From Podospora bellae-mahoneyi (Eukaryota; Ascomycota; Sordariomycetes; Sordariales; Podosporaceae), in assembly GCF_035222275.1 (NCBI RefSeq), contig NC_085883.1, positions 1,364,001 to 1,428,000 of the forward strand: DNA of 64,000 nt. The letters are read 5' to 3'. Every line of letters begins with the position of its first letter. The first letter of the stretch is position 1. The notes under the pieces are model-generated. The model was not told the origin of the DNA, did no database searches, and worked only from the letters and a program-made list of their open reading frames with translations. Of the stretch, positions 21,546 to 32,092 are shown one piece after another. The translations under genes were made by a program, and so were the position numbers.

Positions 21546-23186
21546 TCAGATAGCTCGCGCCATCCGAGCTCTATTCTCTCTATACCTCTTCTCCTTCCCA
21601 GCTGTCTTCCTCCTCTTTTTCCAAGATCTGTTGAGGTCACCACGATTTTCCCAGAACCATTTTTGAAAATCGCTGGCAGGCTTATCGCCTTCCGGTACAC
21701 CCGACCGAGTAGTGGATGCACCGGGCTGCTCGTTGCCTTCGCGGAAAGAGTCTTCATGAGCACCATCGTCCTCCATATCCTCATCATCGTCATCCCATGG
21801 CTTAAACCGACCGCCTGTTGGGTGTGCCGTATCTGGAGTAGGCGCTGCGCTGCGGATGCCCCTAATCTCGAAGTCTTGGCGTGTAAAAGGAGTCATGGGG
21901 ATCTGGAGCCCATCGGCAGTTGCACCAGCATCCTCATTGTCATTGTCCCCATCGCCACCGCCAAAGAAGCTGAAGCCCCTTGACTCAGTTCCTCCCTCGG
22001 CTGTCTCACCGTCGGTATGCTGAGAACGCTTGTACAATGCTTCCAGAGGGTGTATTGTCTTGGGCTCGCTCGGGGTAGCAGGAGGGATTTTGATAGCCAA
22101 GCTCTTGACCGAACTTGACGATTTAGGTCTAGAAAGCTCAGGGCTGAGTGTTGATGGTAAGGGTGAACTGTTGTGTTGTGGTGTTGGGCTAGGTTTTGAT
22201 TGCGCTTTGTGGTTGGGGGTTGATGCTGCTTTTGTGGGCGAAGAGGGGCTGTCAGACTCGCTGTCGCTGTCTGACTCCTCACCACTGCTACTGTCGTTGC
22301 TGCTCGACTCGCTCTTACTCTCGCTCTGCTCCACCTTTTTAGGAGCTGAGATCCTGAAAGTTGGAGGGTGCGGGGTCACGGTCACAGCCTCAACCACATT
22401 GCCGTCCTCGTCCACCCATCCCTTACCTTCGACAAACTCCAAAGGTGGTTTTGAGGGGCCGGATGACACTGTCGTCTTGAGAAAGGTCGGGAATTTCGTT
22501 GTATTTTCGAACTCGTGAACAACTACTTCGCGAAATTTGCCCTTCTTCTTCCTCTTGGATCCGGTGTCGTCTTCAGCCGATGGTGCGGCATTCGCAGGCA
22601 GGATCGTCTTGACCAGACATTCGGCATGATCCGTGTATTTTGATCGCTCCTGTTTCTTCTTTTTGTCCTTGCTGTCCTTCTTGCCCTTCTTCGACCTCTT
22701 TTCCTTTGGCTCGTCGGCAGTGGTCCATCCCCTCTTGACCTTCCTGTCGTTGTCGAAAACAATGCCGCTGATTTCGTCATTGTCGCGCTTTCTTTTTTTG
22801 GAATTGTCTTTTGCTGGGTGCGCGTCGTCCTTGACCCTCTTGTCCTTCTGTTCTTTGGCCATTGCCTCGTCGCCGAGAGGTTCTGGGATCCTGGAGGGCT
22901 TTGCGCGCTCGATGCGAATCTTGACGCCCCGCAGAATCGAGCCGTTGAGTTTCTTCCTGAGTTTGTCGGCGTCTTCGCTTGGCAGCTCCAGATAACCGTA
23001 CCGCTTGTCGGGAAAAGTGTCGAGGGTGTGGTAGGAGATGTTGCGTGCCTTTGGAAGGAGCGCTGACGAGAGGAATACTTTCAGCAAGTCGGCGTCCAGC
23101 GGCGTAACGTGTAACCGTACATAAGGTGGCGCCTGGTCGAGGGCTGGCTGAGTTGATGGTGTTTGTGAGCCACCGATTGCTGTCAT
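21546..23186 (-). CDS. Nop8/NOL8-like nucleolar RRM protein
   Basis: Single exon, 546 aa. An RRM lies at about residues 22-95 ('YVRLHVTPLDADLLKVF', RNP1-like 'RYGYLELPSEDADK', 'GVKIRIERAKPSR'). A long Lys/Arg-rich and then Ser/Asp/Glu-rich disordered middle follows ('KKRKRDNDE', 'SSSNDSSSGEESDSDSESD'). The C-terminus, 'FTRQDFEIRGIRSA...FQKWFWENRGDLNRSWKKRRK', resembles that of Nop8/NOL8, a 60S-ribosome assembly factor acting in the nucleolus. The family call rests on this order of RRM, acidic serine tract and terminal Arg/Lys helix, not on an alignment; another nucleolar RRM protein is the main alternative. Confidence 0.65.
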   Translation of the reverse strand: MTAIGGSQTPSTQPALDQAPPYVRLHVTPLDADLLKVFLSSALLPKARNISYHTLDTFPDKRYGYLELPSEDADKLRKKLNGSILRGVKIRIERAKPSRIPEPLGDEAMAKEQKDKRVKDDAHPAKDNSKKRKRDNDEISGIVFDNDRKVKRGWTTADEPKEKRSKKGKKDSKDKKKKQERSKYTDHAECLVKTILPANAAPSAEDDTGSKRKKKGKFREVVVHEFENTTKFPTFLKTTVSSGPSKPPLEFVEGKGWVDEDGNVVEAVTVTPHPPTFRISAPKKVEQSESKSESSSNDSSSGEESDSDSESDSPSSPTKAASTPNHKAQSKPSPTPQHNSSPLPSTLSPELSRPKSSSSVKSLAIKIPPATPSEPKTIHPLEALYKRSQHTDGETAEGGTESRGFSFFGGGDGDNDNEDAGATADGLQIPMTPFTRQDFEIRGIRSAAPTPDTAHPTGGRFKPWDDDDEDMEDDGAHEDSFREGNEQPGASTTRSGVPEGDKPASDFQKWFWENRGDLNRSWKKRRKTAGKEKRYRENRARMARAI

Positions 23187-23883
23187 GGCTGTCGGATGTC
23201 CAAAGCTCGAGTACTGGGAGGGAGGTCGTCGAACTATGGCGGTTGGGCAAAAAAAGGACGGGAATGCGCTCGGCTTGCGAATGCGCAGAGAGCAACCTCT
23301 CTCAATCTTTCTTTGCCCAAAAATAATTCAATGGATCTGCAGTTCACCGCTTTGAGAGACCCACAGCTGCCAACCAGCTGTGGTGGCTTGGCACTGGCTC
23401 ACACCAGCAATATCCCATTTCAGACATCTCTCAGCGAGCCACAGCTTCCAAATAATACCCGTGTACCAACTGCCCTTTCCACCGGAGACAATGATGCGAG
23501 ACCGTGATCTCCAAAAGGAGGAGGCACGAAGGTGACAATAAACGTCATGACACTCATGAAATCAAATACTAGGAAGGAGGGCAACGGGACCCAACATGCC
23601 TAAATATCCCTTTCCTCCAGGCCCCAAACTCTCACTCTTCTCTTCTCCCAAGCATACTTCCAAATTTTGGACCAGCTATTCTCAAACAACAAGATCAGTA
23701 ATCTACACACACTCTTACGCTGACTTCTCGATTCGGCACCATCGCCCTCAACATCCTCACATTCTGCGTTCCTACACTCATTCCCCTACCGCCCTCAAAG
23801 TCTGTTGCCCTCGGCAGAAGGAGACTGTCTCGCCCACAACCGTCGATTACTCAAGTCTTCACCGTCACCGGCCATCAAGTGCC
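23187..23883. promoter_or_regulatory. Divergent spacer, RRM protein / small acidic protein
   Basis: 697 bp between divergent starts. An ATG at 23596 is in frame with the next gene but the intervening sequence reads like C/T-rich leader, so it is left as 5' UTR. No regulatory motif is named. Confidence 0.45.
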
Positions 23884-24243
23884 ATGGATCAGTCCTCCGC
23901 TGCTGCTTGCACCAAGAGCCCCTCGGCCTGTTCCGATGGCGACAAGGTTAAGAAGGCCGACGATGCCTCTAGCTACAGCTGCCCATCCACTACCAATGCC
24001 CCTGTCAACACCGAATGTGATGTCTCGTCGCCCCCAGGCGTGAATCAAGACCGGACTCTCAGTGTTGCCACCGAAGACTCTCGCTGTACCAGCACCAGCG
24101 ATGTCGATGAGCCGACCAAACCTGCTTGTGAGAAGAAGGCTGCGTGTGATGCCGAGACTGCGTGCCAGAAGGAGAGTTCGCCCGATGATAAACCCGACGA
24201 TGAGCCCGATGATGGGCCCGATGATGTGCCCCATTGCCTTTGA
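23884..24243 (+). CDS. Small acidic, cysteine-containing hypothetical protein
   Basis: 119 aa, family not recognised. The frame opens MDQSSAAACTKSPSACSDGD, carries scattered cysteines (about nine), and ends in a short tandem 'PDDKPDDEPDDGPDDVP' tetrapeptide-like repeat before HCL. It has no signal peptide and no hydrophobic segment, so it is probably cytosolic or nuclear and largely disordered. The start at 23884 has a good context (CAAGTGCC before ATG, G after). An upstream in-frame start at 23596 would add 96 low-complexity residues. It may be a lineage-specific gene; coding status rests on frame length and the repeat staying in frame. Confidence 0.5.
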   Translation: MDQSSAAACTKSPSACSDGDKVKKADDASSYSCPSTTNAPVNTECDVSSPPGVNQDRTLSVATEDSRCTSTSDVDEPTKPACEKKAACDAETACQKESSPDDKPDDEPDDGPDDVPHCL

Positions 24244-24752
24244 GGAGCAATTTGAGCATTTTGCATTGGTAATTGGACCGGTGGTTAAAGATTTTGTATC
24301 CTGAGGGGGGAATCTGTGGTGGTGTGGTACGGCTTTAGAACGCTGATGACTCGGAGTAGCACCTGTTGGAGGCATTGATGGTTATTGGCATTCTGGCCGC
24401 TAGAGTGTTGTTAAACTAGATGAGTTCCGTCGTTAAAATTCTAAGTTTCAATATCGAAGGCCCCATGCCTGTCTTTTGACTCCCTATGTTGGTGAATACC
24501 TGTGAGTATAGAGAAATCTGTAGCCAAAAAAGTATATTTGTCGTGACACACGTGATTATCTATCATACAACAACAGACCAATGTTTTGTACATGCAAGAG
24601 AAGGGAGTGGAAACAATGCAAACCTCGAAAGGGAAGAAGACAGATTGACGAACCCTGTTCCGTTGCCCCTTTGCGCCGCCCAGTGTAACACCCAGTTCCG
24701 ACCTGCCAATCTCTGACCGGACGCTCTATCCAAGAGGAGTACGGCCAATGCA
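24244..24752. other. Convergent spacer
   Basis: 509 bp between the small acidic gene and the 3' end of the heme lyase gene. It should hold both 3' UTRs. No gene or repeat is seen. Confidence 0.55.
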
Positions 24753-25924
24753 TTACGACCGCGCGTTCTTCTTTTCTTCCCTAACTTCGGACCCGGAGGC
24801 CTTCCACCAGACGTCACCGCCCCAACGCATGAGGCGCTCCACAGCTGCTGTTGGGGTTACGGCAGGCCGAACGTCCAGATAGAAGACAGGCTCGCCTGTC
24901 GGCTCTGGTGGCCCCGAGTAGAAGTCAATGACATACCTGACCTCCTTTTGCTGCCCGTTCACATTGCGCGAAACGAACCAATCATGGCGATCAAAGGGAG
25001 GCTCGGTGCTGGAAAAAGACGAAAGATGTTAGTGAACCTGCTATGACATTTCACAGACCGATCGAAGAGCGCAAAACGTACCCAAACTTGGAAGGATACA
25101 CCCGTCCCAACATCTGCAGAATAGCCGCCTTGGGCGTCATCTCCTTGGGCCTCCCCTGGAACCTGATCAGGGTAGGTTGTTCCCATCCGCCCTCCTGAGC
25201 CTCCAAGCGCCTCAGTTCGATGTCGGCGTTGTCCTCCCCACGCTTGCTGACCTCCCAACCGCGCAGCAAGCCCTTGCCGAACCGGCGCTCCCACTCCACA
25301 ATCTCCCCCCACGCACCCTCGTTGAGAAAGTTGTGAACCGCAACCATGCTCTCGACGGCCGTCACGTCGGTGTCTGTGTAACCCTTGCGCAGCAAAGCAT
25401 TGTACATCTGCTGGGGGGAAGGGTACTCCCAGTTTCCGTCTCCAGTACCCTTGGGAATGGATGATTCGTCTCTGGATGTTGGGAGCGCATGAGTCTGGTT
25501 CGGGGCTCTCTCCTGCGAGATAGAATGGAACATGTAGTTTAGGGGATTCAATTTGGAGAGAAACGACTGTTGGTTATCGGCTGTGGTCTCAGGGGCGCTA
25601 CCGTGAGGAACCGGGCATGACGATAACGCCGCATTTGCGGAAGGGTTACTGTGCGGGACGGGGCATCCAGAAGCGGGCGGCGCGGGAGCAGGAGCGGCGG
25701 CGGCGGTTGGAGCAGCGGAGGCGAAGGCATCAACGGTCTTCTTATTGTGCATAGGGCATCCAGGCTCAGAATGCTGTCAGATACGACCTGCGGAGCAGAA
25801 CAGGGGGAAATGTAACCCGTGAGCTACTTACAGGAGGGGCAGCATCGCCGCCGCTCTGAGGATGGTTGAGAGGCTTCGAAACCGCCGGAGCGGCAGGCGT
25901 GGCATCGGCCCAAAACCAACCCAT
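24753..25924 (-). CDS. Holocytochrome c heme lyase (HCCS/Cyt2 family)
   Basis: Attaches heme covalently to apocytochrome c (or c1) in the mitochondrial intermembrane space. Model: complement(join(24753..25008, 25082..25773, 25832..25924)), 346 aa; introns 73 and 58 nt, all phases agree. The N-terminus [10 protein letters not shown] is followed by three Cys-Pro heme-regulatory motifs (GCPMHN, GCPVPH, SCPVPHG) in an Ala/Pro-rich stretch. The catalytic part has '[17 protein letters not shown]', '[20 protein letters not shown]' (contains the family WxYPSxQxMxxA motif), '[13 protein letters not shown]' region with its conserved His, 'PPFDRHDW' and '[26 protein letters not shown]'. No cleavable presequence is seen, as usual for this family. 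Confidence 0.93.
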
Positions 25925-26594
25925 GGTAACTGGTTGTATGCGGTGCTTTATCGGAAAATCTACTGGTCGATCCAAGGTCAATGTGGACTGGCAAACCGTC
26001 GAAGATCGTGCGAGCAAGTCTTAGATTCAAGCACTGATTGGATTTCTCAGATGGAGATAAGGGAAAATAACGGCCCCAATTTTTGGCCTGGGCTGTTGAA
26101 GACAAAAAAGCCACCAAGAATGACGCGCATTTTACAGATCTTTCGGTCCCGTGCTGCCAAGACCCATCTCCCCACTGCCGCCGGCCCTACAGGCGATTGT
26201 CCCATCGCGCCCCACGTTGCGGACAAAATACCTGGCGTTGCGAAACACTGAACCAGGTCTCGAAACATAGCTTAATAGGCCTTAAAAGATAGTCAACAGG
26301 CTTTAAACATAGTAAAGAGGTTTAAGATTAGTCAAGAGGTCTTAAAAGATAATCAAGAGGCCTTGAAAATGATCAAAAAGCCTAAAAAATCGTTAAAAGG
26401 CCTGTTTTTCTTTTAAAGATACCAGTTATTTTGTTTGCAACATCGTCCGTTTCACCAACCACAGTGTCATGATTGCAGAAAGCATATCCGGGTCCACAGT
26501 AAAGTACAATATGTATTAGGAGTTGTGTATAAATCATGGCAGAATCGTACGATGCTGTTCCTGTGTGAAAAAGGGCATCTTTTGCTGGTTTGCC
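25925..26594. other. Spacer between heme lyase and ADCK2-like gene, with repeat patch
   Basis: Upstream region of the heme lyase gene and downstream region of the kinase gene. No further gene is seen. It contains the 20-bp degenerate repeat listed next. Confidence 0.55.
26255..26410. repeat. Degenerate tandem repeat, about 20-bp period
   Basis: About seven consecutive units of 19-22 bp with the form AAAAGATAGTCAAGAGGCCTT can be laid out by eye, for example TCAACAGGCTTTAAACATAG, TCAAGAGGTCTTAAAAGATAA and TCAAGAGGCCTTGAAAATGA. A+T-rich with a recurring AGGCCT core. Related text reappears at 29158-29220. Confidence 0.75.
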
Positions 26595-28835
26595 CTAGAC
26601 ATTGGGTGACAAGAGGTCATATTTGACACATCGTTCAACCTACGGATACCGGGGCTGTTAGTACTACGTCACACTGATCAAGCAGTGGAACGAAACTCAC
26701 ATCTTCAATACTGGCCTGCATAAACCTTCTTGTTTCCAGGCCCACCCATACCATCAACATGGAGAAGTCGCCTTCCTTTACCATGTCCTTCCCGCTCTGA
26801 GCACCCAACTGTCTCAAGATGGGAAGCGAGCTGCTCAGCAGGTCAACATCGGGGTTGAGGCTCCGACCAATACCCTCGAGCAGCAGTATACTAATGACGA
26901 CATTGACAAAGTCTCCCTCTAGGCGGACATGATGCTGCCGCACCATGTTCAGGACTTCTTGCAGAATATCACCAATCTTGACGTTTCCCAGAGCCAAAGT
27001 ACGGCTCTTGACACCAAGTACCAAGTGTTGCATCTTCAGCGCAAACACCTCCTTGTCCAAAACGGCATCTGGCTGCCGACACCGCTCGCACATCAAGTGG
27101 CCAGCCTTGTAGCCATCGAATTCAGCAACGGCGCGGAACAGGTCCAGGAAGTTGCGTCGGTTCGTCTGGTTGAGCTCCGTCACTAGGCCCGTGTCGATAA
27201 ATATCAGCTGCGGCCGGAAACCCTCTCTGTCCATCTTGCTTAGTTCTGCTACCCATTGCTCCTTGTTGTTTCGGAATGGACGCAGGCGAGCCAGGACCTG
27301 CTCTGTCACGTCCCCTTCAGATTGAGGTTCATGGCTATCGTGCGTCTGGCGCAAACGTAGGCTCGGCCGTTCCGTCTCATAGAAGCGCACCATGATGTTT
27401 CCAGGGTGCAAGTCAGCGTGGACAAAGTTGTCCAACAGCAGCATCCGCAGGAAAGCGTCGAGGCCTTCCGAGGCAATGGCTTGCTGGAAAACCCCGCCAC
27501 CATTCGCCATAAAGTCAGCCAAGGGGATGCCATGCACAAACTCCTCGATCAGCACATTTCTGGTGCAGAATTCGGCATATGGGAAGGGGAAAGAGGCCGT
27601 CGTCCTCTCTTTGAAATTCTTGCGAAATTTGGAAAGGTTGGCAGCCTCGATGCGCAAATCTAACTGTAGCTTCATCATCTCCCCAAACTGGTCCACCTCG
27701 TCGGGAAGCGAGAGCCACTCAATGGTGGGTATTGAGTTCAAAATGGTGGCGAAAAACCACATGATGCGTAGGTCCCGCCGGACAGTTCGTTCGACTCCGG
27801 GATGTAGGACCTTGACGGCCACATAAGACGAAGGAACCCGTTTTGGCGATGACTTGAGAACGCTTTCTACATTCTTGTAGACGTGCCGGCGGAGGTCTTC
27901 AGGAGTGTCGCCTTCATCCACATCGACAGGAACAGTAAGGCCAGGCTTTAGCTTGGCCCTGTACACCTGCGCAATTGCACCAACACCGAGAGGCTTGTCG
28001 TCGAACTCTTCAAAAATCTCCTCAAATTCGCAGCCACCGAAAGCAGCTCGAACAATTTGTTTGGTAGCATGGAAGGAATGGGCTGGCGCATCGGCGTGGA
28101 GTTTCGACATGATCGCACACAGTTCGTGGGGGAAGACATCAGACCTGGAAGCAGCCCATTGCCCAAGCTATCCAGAGCTGTCAGTGGTAGATCTCAGACT
28201 ATGGACTTCAGAAAGAATGGCAAGAGACCAGGACTCAAATCTACCTTGATGAAGGCTGGGCCTGCCCATTCCATAGCCTGCACCAGAAATCCGTACCACC
28301 AAAGCGTACCTGTCCGTTCATTGTCACGATCGGCCCGTCGGTTGCCAATCCAGATCGCTGGCACAGTCAAAATGACTGGAACAAAGATAGTAACAAGCTG
28401 AAGGAAGCGGAAGCCGGTGCAAATTGGCTCCCATATACATAGATCGAGGAACAACACAATCTGGTGTCGCATACGCGTTAGTCCAGTATCGCTGTCCGAG
28501 ATCTTCTTCTTGATTTCATCACGAGAGACCTCGAGCATGCGCTTTTCTCCGGTATCCCGCGGTCCTTCATTGTCCTTCTCTGACAATTCGACAAATGCTG
28601 CAGCGGCCAAGCCGCTGGCACCAGCTGAAGCTAGCTTTGGAGAGTGAGGAGGTTGTCGCCATGAACGATGATGGTATTGCCCCAGACGTAATGGGGACTG
28701 TGTATGCGAAGCAAATGTACGGGAAGGCGGGTGTGATGATCGTATATAGCCGTGCAGAAGATTAGAAGGACAGCCGGCACATCTTGAAGCCTCCGCGCGG
28801 CGGGAAAGGCGGCCAAGGGTGAGAAGCACACTCAT
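26595..28835 (-). CDS. ADCK2-like atypical kinase (ABC1/UbiB family), mitochondrial
   Basis: Model: complement(join(26595..26639, 26701..28167, 28245..28835)), 700 aa. The N-terminus is Arg/Ser-rich without acidic residues for about 80 residues, as in a mitochondrial presequence, and a hydrophobic segment follows ('LQLVTIFVPVILTVPAIW'). ABC1-family hallmarks: the KxGQ motif in 'AGPAFIKLGQWAASR', the nucleotide loop 'LGVGAIAQVYRAKL', the lysine in 'VAVKVLHPG', 'FVHADLHPGNIMV' and the metal motif 'FIDTGLV'. The combination of 'GPAFIKLGQWA' with the wide spacing matches ADCK2 best. The 60-nt last intron (GTGAGT donor, TACTAAC branch, CCGTAG acceptor) gives a C-terminus VERCVKYDLLSPNV; reading through instead stops at 26635. 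The family supports coenzyme Q and mitochondrial lipid metabolism. Confidence 0.9.
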
Positions 28836-29461
28836 GTCGTCACAAAGCCGCCGAGAGAAAACAGACTGGTGTCGAGTAGGTCGCCAAGAGCATGGTCATA
28901 CCCTTTTCGTCGCAACTGAAAGGGCGCGGTTATTCCTGGCGACATCGACGCGCATAGAGGTTTCGAGGCCTTTGGCGGCTTCGAGGAGCTGGGACGGAAG
29001 ATGCAGGACCAGCTGTGACGTCGTTGACCCGCGCACAGACAGGGAACGCCAAGGAGTCCCAAGGATCCCGATCCACAAGCGGGACCCACCCTTACCACAA
29101 AACAATTGACACAAAAGTAGGTTAAACCATATTATATTGTGAACCATACCTCGAAGAATAATGATTAGGCCTTTCTCTAAAGATAATCAACATGTTTTTA
29201 GAGATATTTAAAAGGCCTATTAATCTGTTTTTGGGGCATAGTTTACATATGGTATAGGTTAACTTACTTTTGCTATGCCAATAAGACTATTTTGTGGGGA
29301 GGGTGATTTGTTCCAATTCCCTGTCCATTATCCAACACTTGTATTTCTTCTAGACTTCTACCAAATGCTATTTTCCCAAAGCTGCAACATTGAATATCAA
29401 CATGCTTTTTAATCAACCCAAACTCCAAAATCACCCAACCGATAGTTGCTTATCACTCTCC
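28836..29461. other. Upstream region of ADCK2-like gene with second repeat patch
   Basis: 626 bp. It should hold the kinase gene's promoter on the right-to-left strand and the 3' UTR of the GH71 gene. No gene is seen. The repeat at 29158-29220 lies here. Confidence 0.5.
29158..29220. repeat. Second patch of the AGGCCT / AAAGATAATCAA repeat
   Basis: Contains ATTAGGCCTT, AAAGATAATCAACATG and TTTAAAAGGCCTATTAAT, closely matching units of the patch at 26255-26410. Together the two patches bracket the ADCK2-like gene. Confidence 0.6.
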
Positions 29462-31177
29462 TCAAAGCCGAATCACAATCGAGTTGAAATGCATCTGGGG
29501 GATATAATCAGCATGGTGTACCTAGCAGAAGGTTGGTGGTGGTACTCACCCTGCCCTCGTGGCATTCATTCGTTATTGGGGGACCCTCGACGGTTTTGCC
29601 GTTCATGGCAATTGTGACAGGCCCGGTGGTGCTGCCATCAAACGGAATCTCAAAATAGGAAAGGGGGCTGTCGATTCTGGTGCCCACACTCTTCCAGCGG
29701 CTGCCGATTGCGACGGTGATGTTGGTTGGGACCTTGACCAACGCCATAACCGAAACGACGTCTCTTGCCCCTTGGGACGCCGGTATCTCACCGCCCTGAC
29801 CCCAGATGGTGCCTGCCCAAAGTCAGTCATACACTCTCTCAGCTAGTTGATTCCCGACTTACCGCAACCCTCTCCCGCACTTGCCGGGGTTGTTCGGTAC
29901 CAGGCAATGACCGTGTCTTCTGGAAAATCCACAAGACGAGAACCAGATTTATATGCAGCGATAAAGTATGGGAGGACGGCTCGGAAGGCTGAGTGCGAGT
30001 AGCCATTGACATATTCTTCTGCGCCTTCTACAACTTGCGCTGGCACAGTATCGCAGATATAACTCGACTCGCCAAAGTCATTCCCTTTGAAACCCGAAGT
30101 CAGCAATGGCCCGTCTCGGTCCTTGGGTAAAACTCACATGTGATGATCTGAACAAAGTCAGGCAATACATCAAGTACTTGTTGCCATCGATCATGCCACA
30201 GACTCTCGCTTGAGCAGTACCAGTTCTTGTTCCATTGCGGCAAGTCTGTTTGATTAGTTTTCGTGTCACCACTATGTTGGAGGCGCATGACTCACTCGTA
30301 TAGAAGTATGGGCTAACACCCATCATGTATTTCTTGCCCTTGAGGTTGTCACAGTACAAGAGATCTTCGTTGATGTTCATTTGATTTTGACCAGCTTTGG
30401 GCCAGGCGTCCCACGAAACTAGAATCGAATTAGCACTCATGAGAGGTATGAATCCAGCACAGCATGGCTTACAAGCTCCGTCAATGACATCCAGCTTCTC
30501 AGAAATTCCATATGGGCCAAGGCTTGACCAATCAGGAACAAGAAAGATGTCGCCTGTCTGTTCCCGAACTGAAATCCAATTTTCAGCCCAACCTGGACCC
30601 TCGAAAGTTGAAACCAAAGGTCGCCCGTCCACAATGAACTGTGCGCTTGATTCCCTGAAGCGGTTGATGAGGTCAACAACCTGTGAAACTGACCACTCTC
30701 CGCAGGCCATACTATGATGAAAAAGAGTCAGTTCGCTACACACCGCCATTTGGCCCATCTTGTATCGTCAAGGTGTGCTGCTGAACCAGGACCTAGGCAG
30801 ACATACTCGAAAGAAATAAACATGACAAACTCACCCAGCTCCTCAGCCTCGTGATAGGCATGAGAGAGTTGAGTCTCTGTCCACGGGTCGGAAGGCCCAA
30901 TGTTGAGAGCAAAGCCATCGATACCGGCCTCCTTGGCAGTCTTGATATCGTGGACCCATTGCTCGACAGTTTGGTGACATGTCAGGCCAATCTGAATTCG
31001 ACTGTTAGATAATGGTCTTGACAGCTACCTGGCTGGGGGGAAGCGGGCTGGGGATTTGCGAACCATGTAGTGGGCAAAGACTTTCCGGTCATCGTTGGTC
31101 TCGGGCTCCTTTTCACCTTCGATCCTGTCCTCGATCTTTTCGAGCAGGCGTTTGAACTTGGTCTTTAAATAGCCCAT
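29462..31177 (-). CDS. GH71 alpha-1,3-glucanase (mutanase), no signal peptide
   Basis: Hydrolyses alpha-1,3-glucan of fungal walls. Eight exons: complement(join(29462..29494, 29550..29812, 29863..30084, 30138..30245, 30296..30418, 30473..30711, 30807..30991, 31064..31177)), 428 aa; all phases agree. Family blocks in order: 'KVFAHYMIGLT', 'DIKTAKEAGIDGFALNIG', 'LGEFVMFISFDMACGEW', 'PLVSTFEGPGWAENW', 'FLVPDWSS', 'DGAFSWDAWP', 'GVSPYFYTNLPQWNKNWY', 'PDFVQIITWNDFGESSYI' and 'DTVIAWYRTTPA'. Intron 1 has a GTTCGC donor. The N-terminus MGYLKTKFKRLLEKIEDRI is a charged amphipathic helix, not a signal peptide, which suggests an intracellular or non-classically released enzyme. The last small exon (ending FNSIVIRL) is chosen because of a strong GTGAGT donor; read-through would stop at 29508. 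Confidence 0.9.
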
Positions 31178-32092
31178 GGTGTGACACTTGCCGGTTGTAT
31201 GATATGGGAGCCGGTTGAAGACGGATGGAACCTGATCAAGTTCACTTCAGTCAAAAGAACAGCCAATCAAGTATGTATGCGGCCAAGGAGAGCAGGGAGT
31301 TGATCTGGCTGAACCCCGAAAAAGGGGCCATGCCCAACAGGCCCACTCACTTATAGCGTGCCATTTCCACCCCCAGCCAATATTGGATTTGGCCTTGCGA
31401 CCAGTTGACCGCCAAGAGTGATAATCCCCGCCATGGTTCGATCACCCAAGGTCTTGGGTCGATGGGAGACGGATGTCAAGAATGACCAAAGAGAGCTGAG
31501 AGCTGAATTCTATCTGATAGCTTCTTGGAGGATCATGGTGTATTTTGCTCGGGGATGCTCCCTCGGCATCAGCGAGAAACCCACGAAGGAAGATCCCGGC
31601 AACGAGCAGCAAACGTCCCTGTGTGTCACATCTGAAATCGGCAAATGCTATTGGTTGACGGGCTTCGAGAAGCCATCGCTGCCGAAGTTCCAGCAGACCA
31701 GGCTAGCAGACAATATAAATTCAAGATTGACCCGTCTGCCGGATCAGTACAAGCGATTTTGCTGACCCAGCAGGCTGGAAAATGTCCGGTGGATTACAGC
31801 TTTAAAAGATGGCCACTGCCGGGCTGGCTGATGGGAAGCAAGCCCTGCCGGCCGCGGGGCCCATGCCGCCCATAGCGCAAATTCACCTTGCGCCCCACAT
31901 ATAGGTCTTTCCCCACAATAAAAGACCAGACAGACACAACAACTTCCGGGGCGGAAATATTAAATTCCTGGCAACCCTGCGATTTTTGGCTCCGCACAAC
32001 TGAATCTACGGAAATTCGCAAACCGCTAACCACCTTCTGCACACGATCCGGCGACCGATTTTCCACGCGTCACTCATCAATCAGTCGCAAAA
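31178..32092. promoter_or_regulatory. Divergent promoter region, GH71 / eS28
   Basis: 915 bp between divergent starts. The right part should carry the ribosomal-protein promoter. No other gene is supported, and no defined motif is claimed. Confidence 0.5.

Noticed and set aside
26635-26700. Read-through C-terminus of the ADCK2-like protein (ending APVSVG)
   Set aside because: The stretch holds a textbook intron (GTGAGT, TACTAAC, CCGTAG); splicing gives a more natural C-terminus, VERCVKYDLLSPNV.
30797-30825. Donor GGTGAG in the GH71 gene at 'EELGEF'
   Set aside because: The reading continues into conserved 'FVMFISF'; the GTATGT a few codons later restores 'FDMACGEW'.
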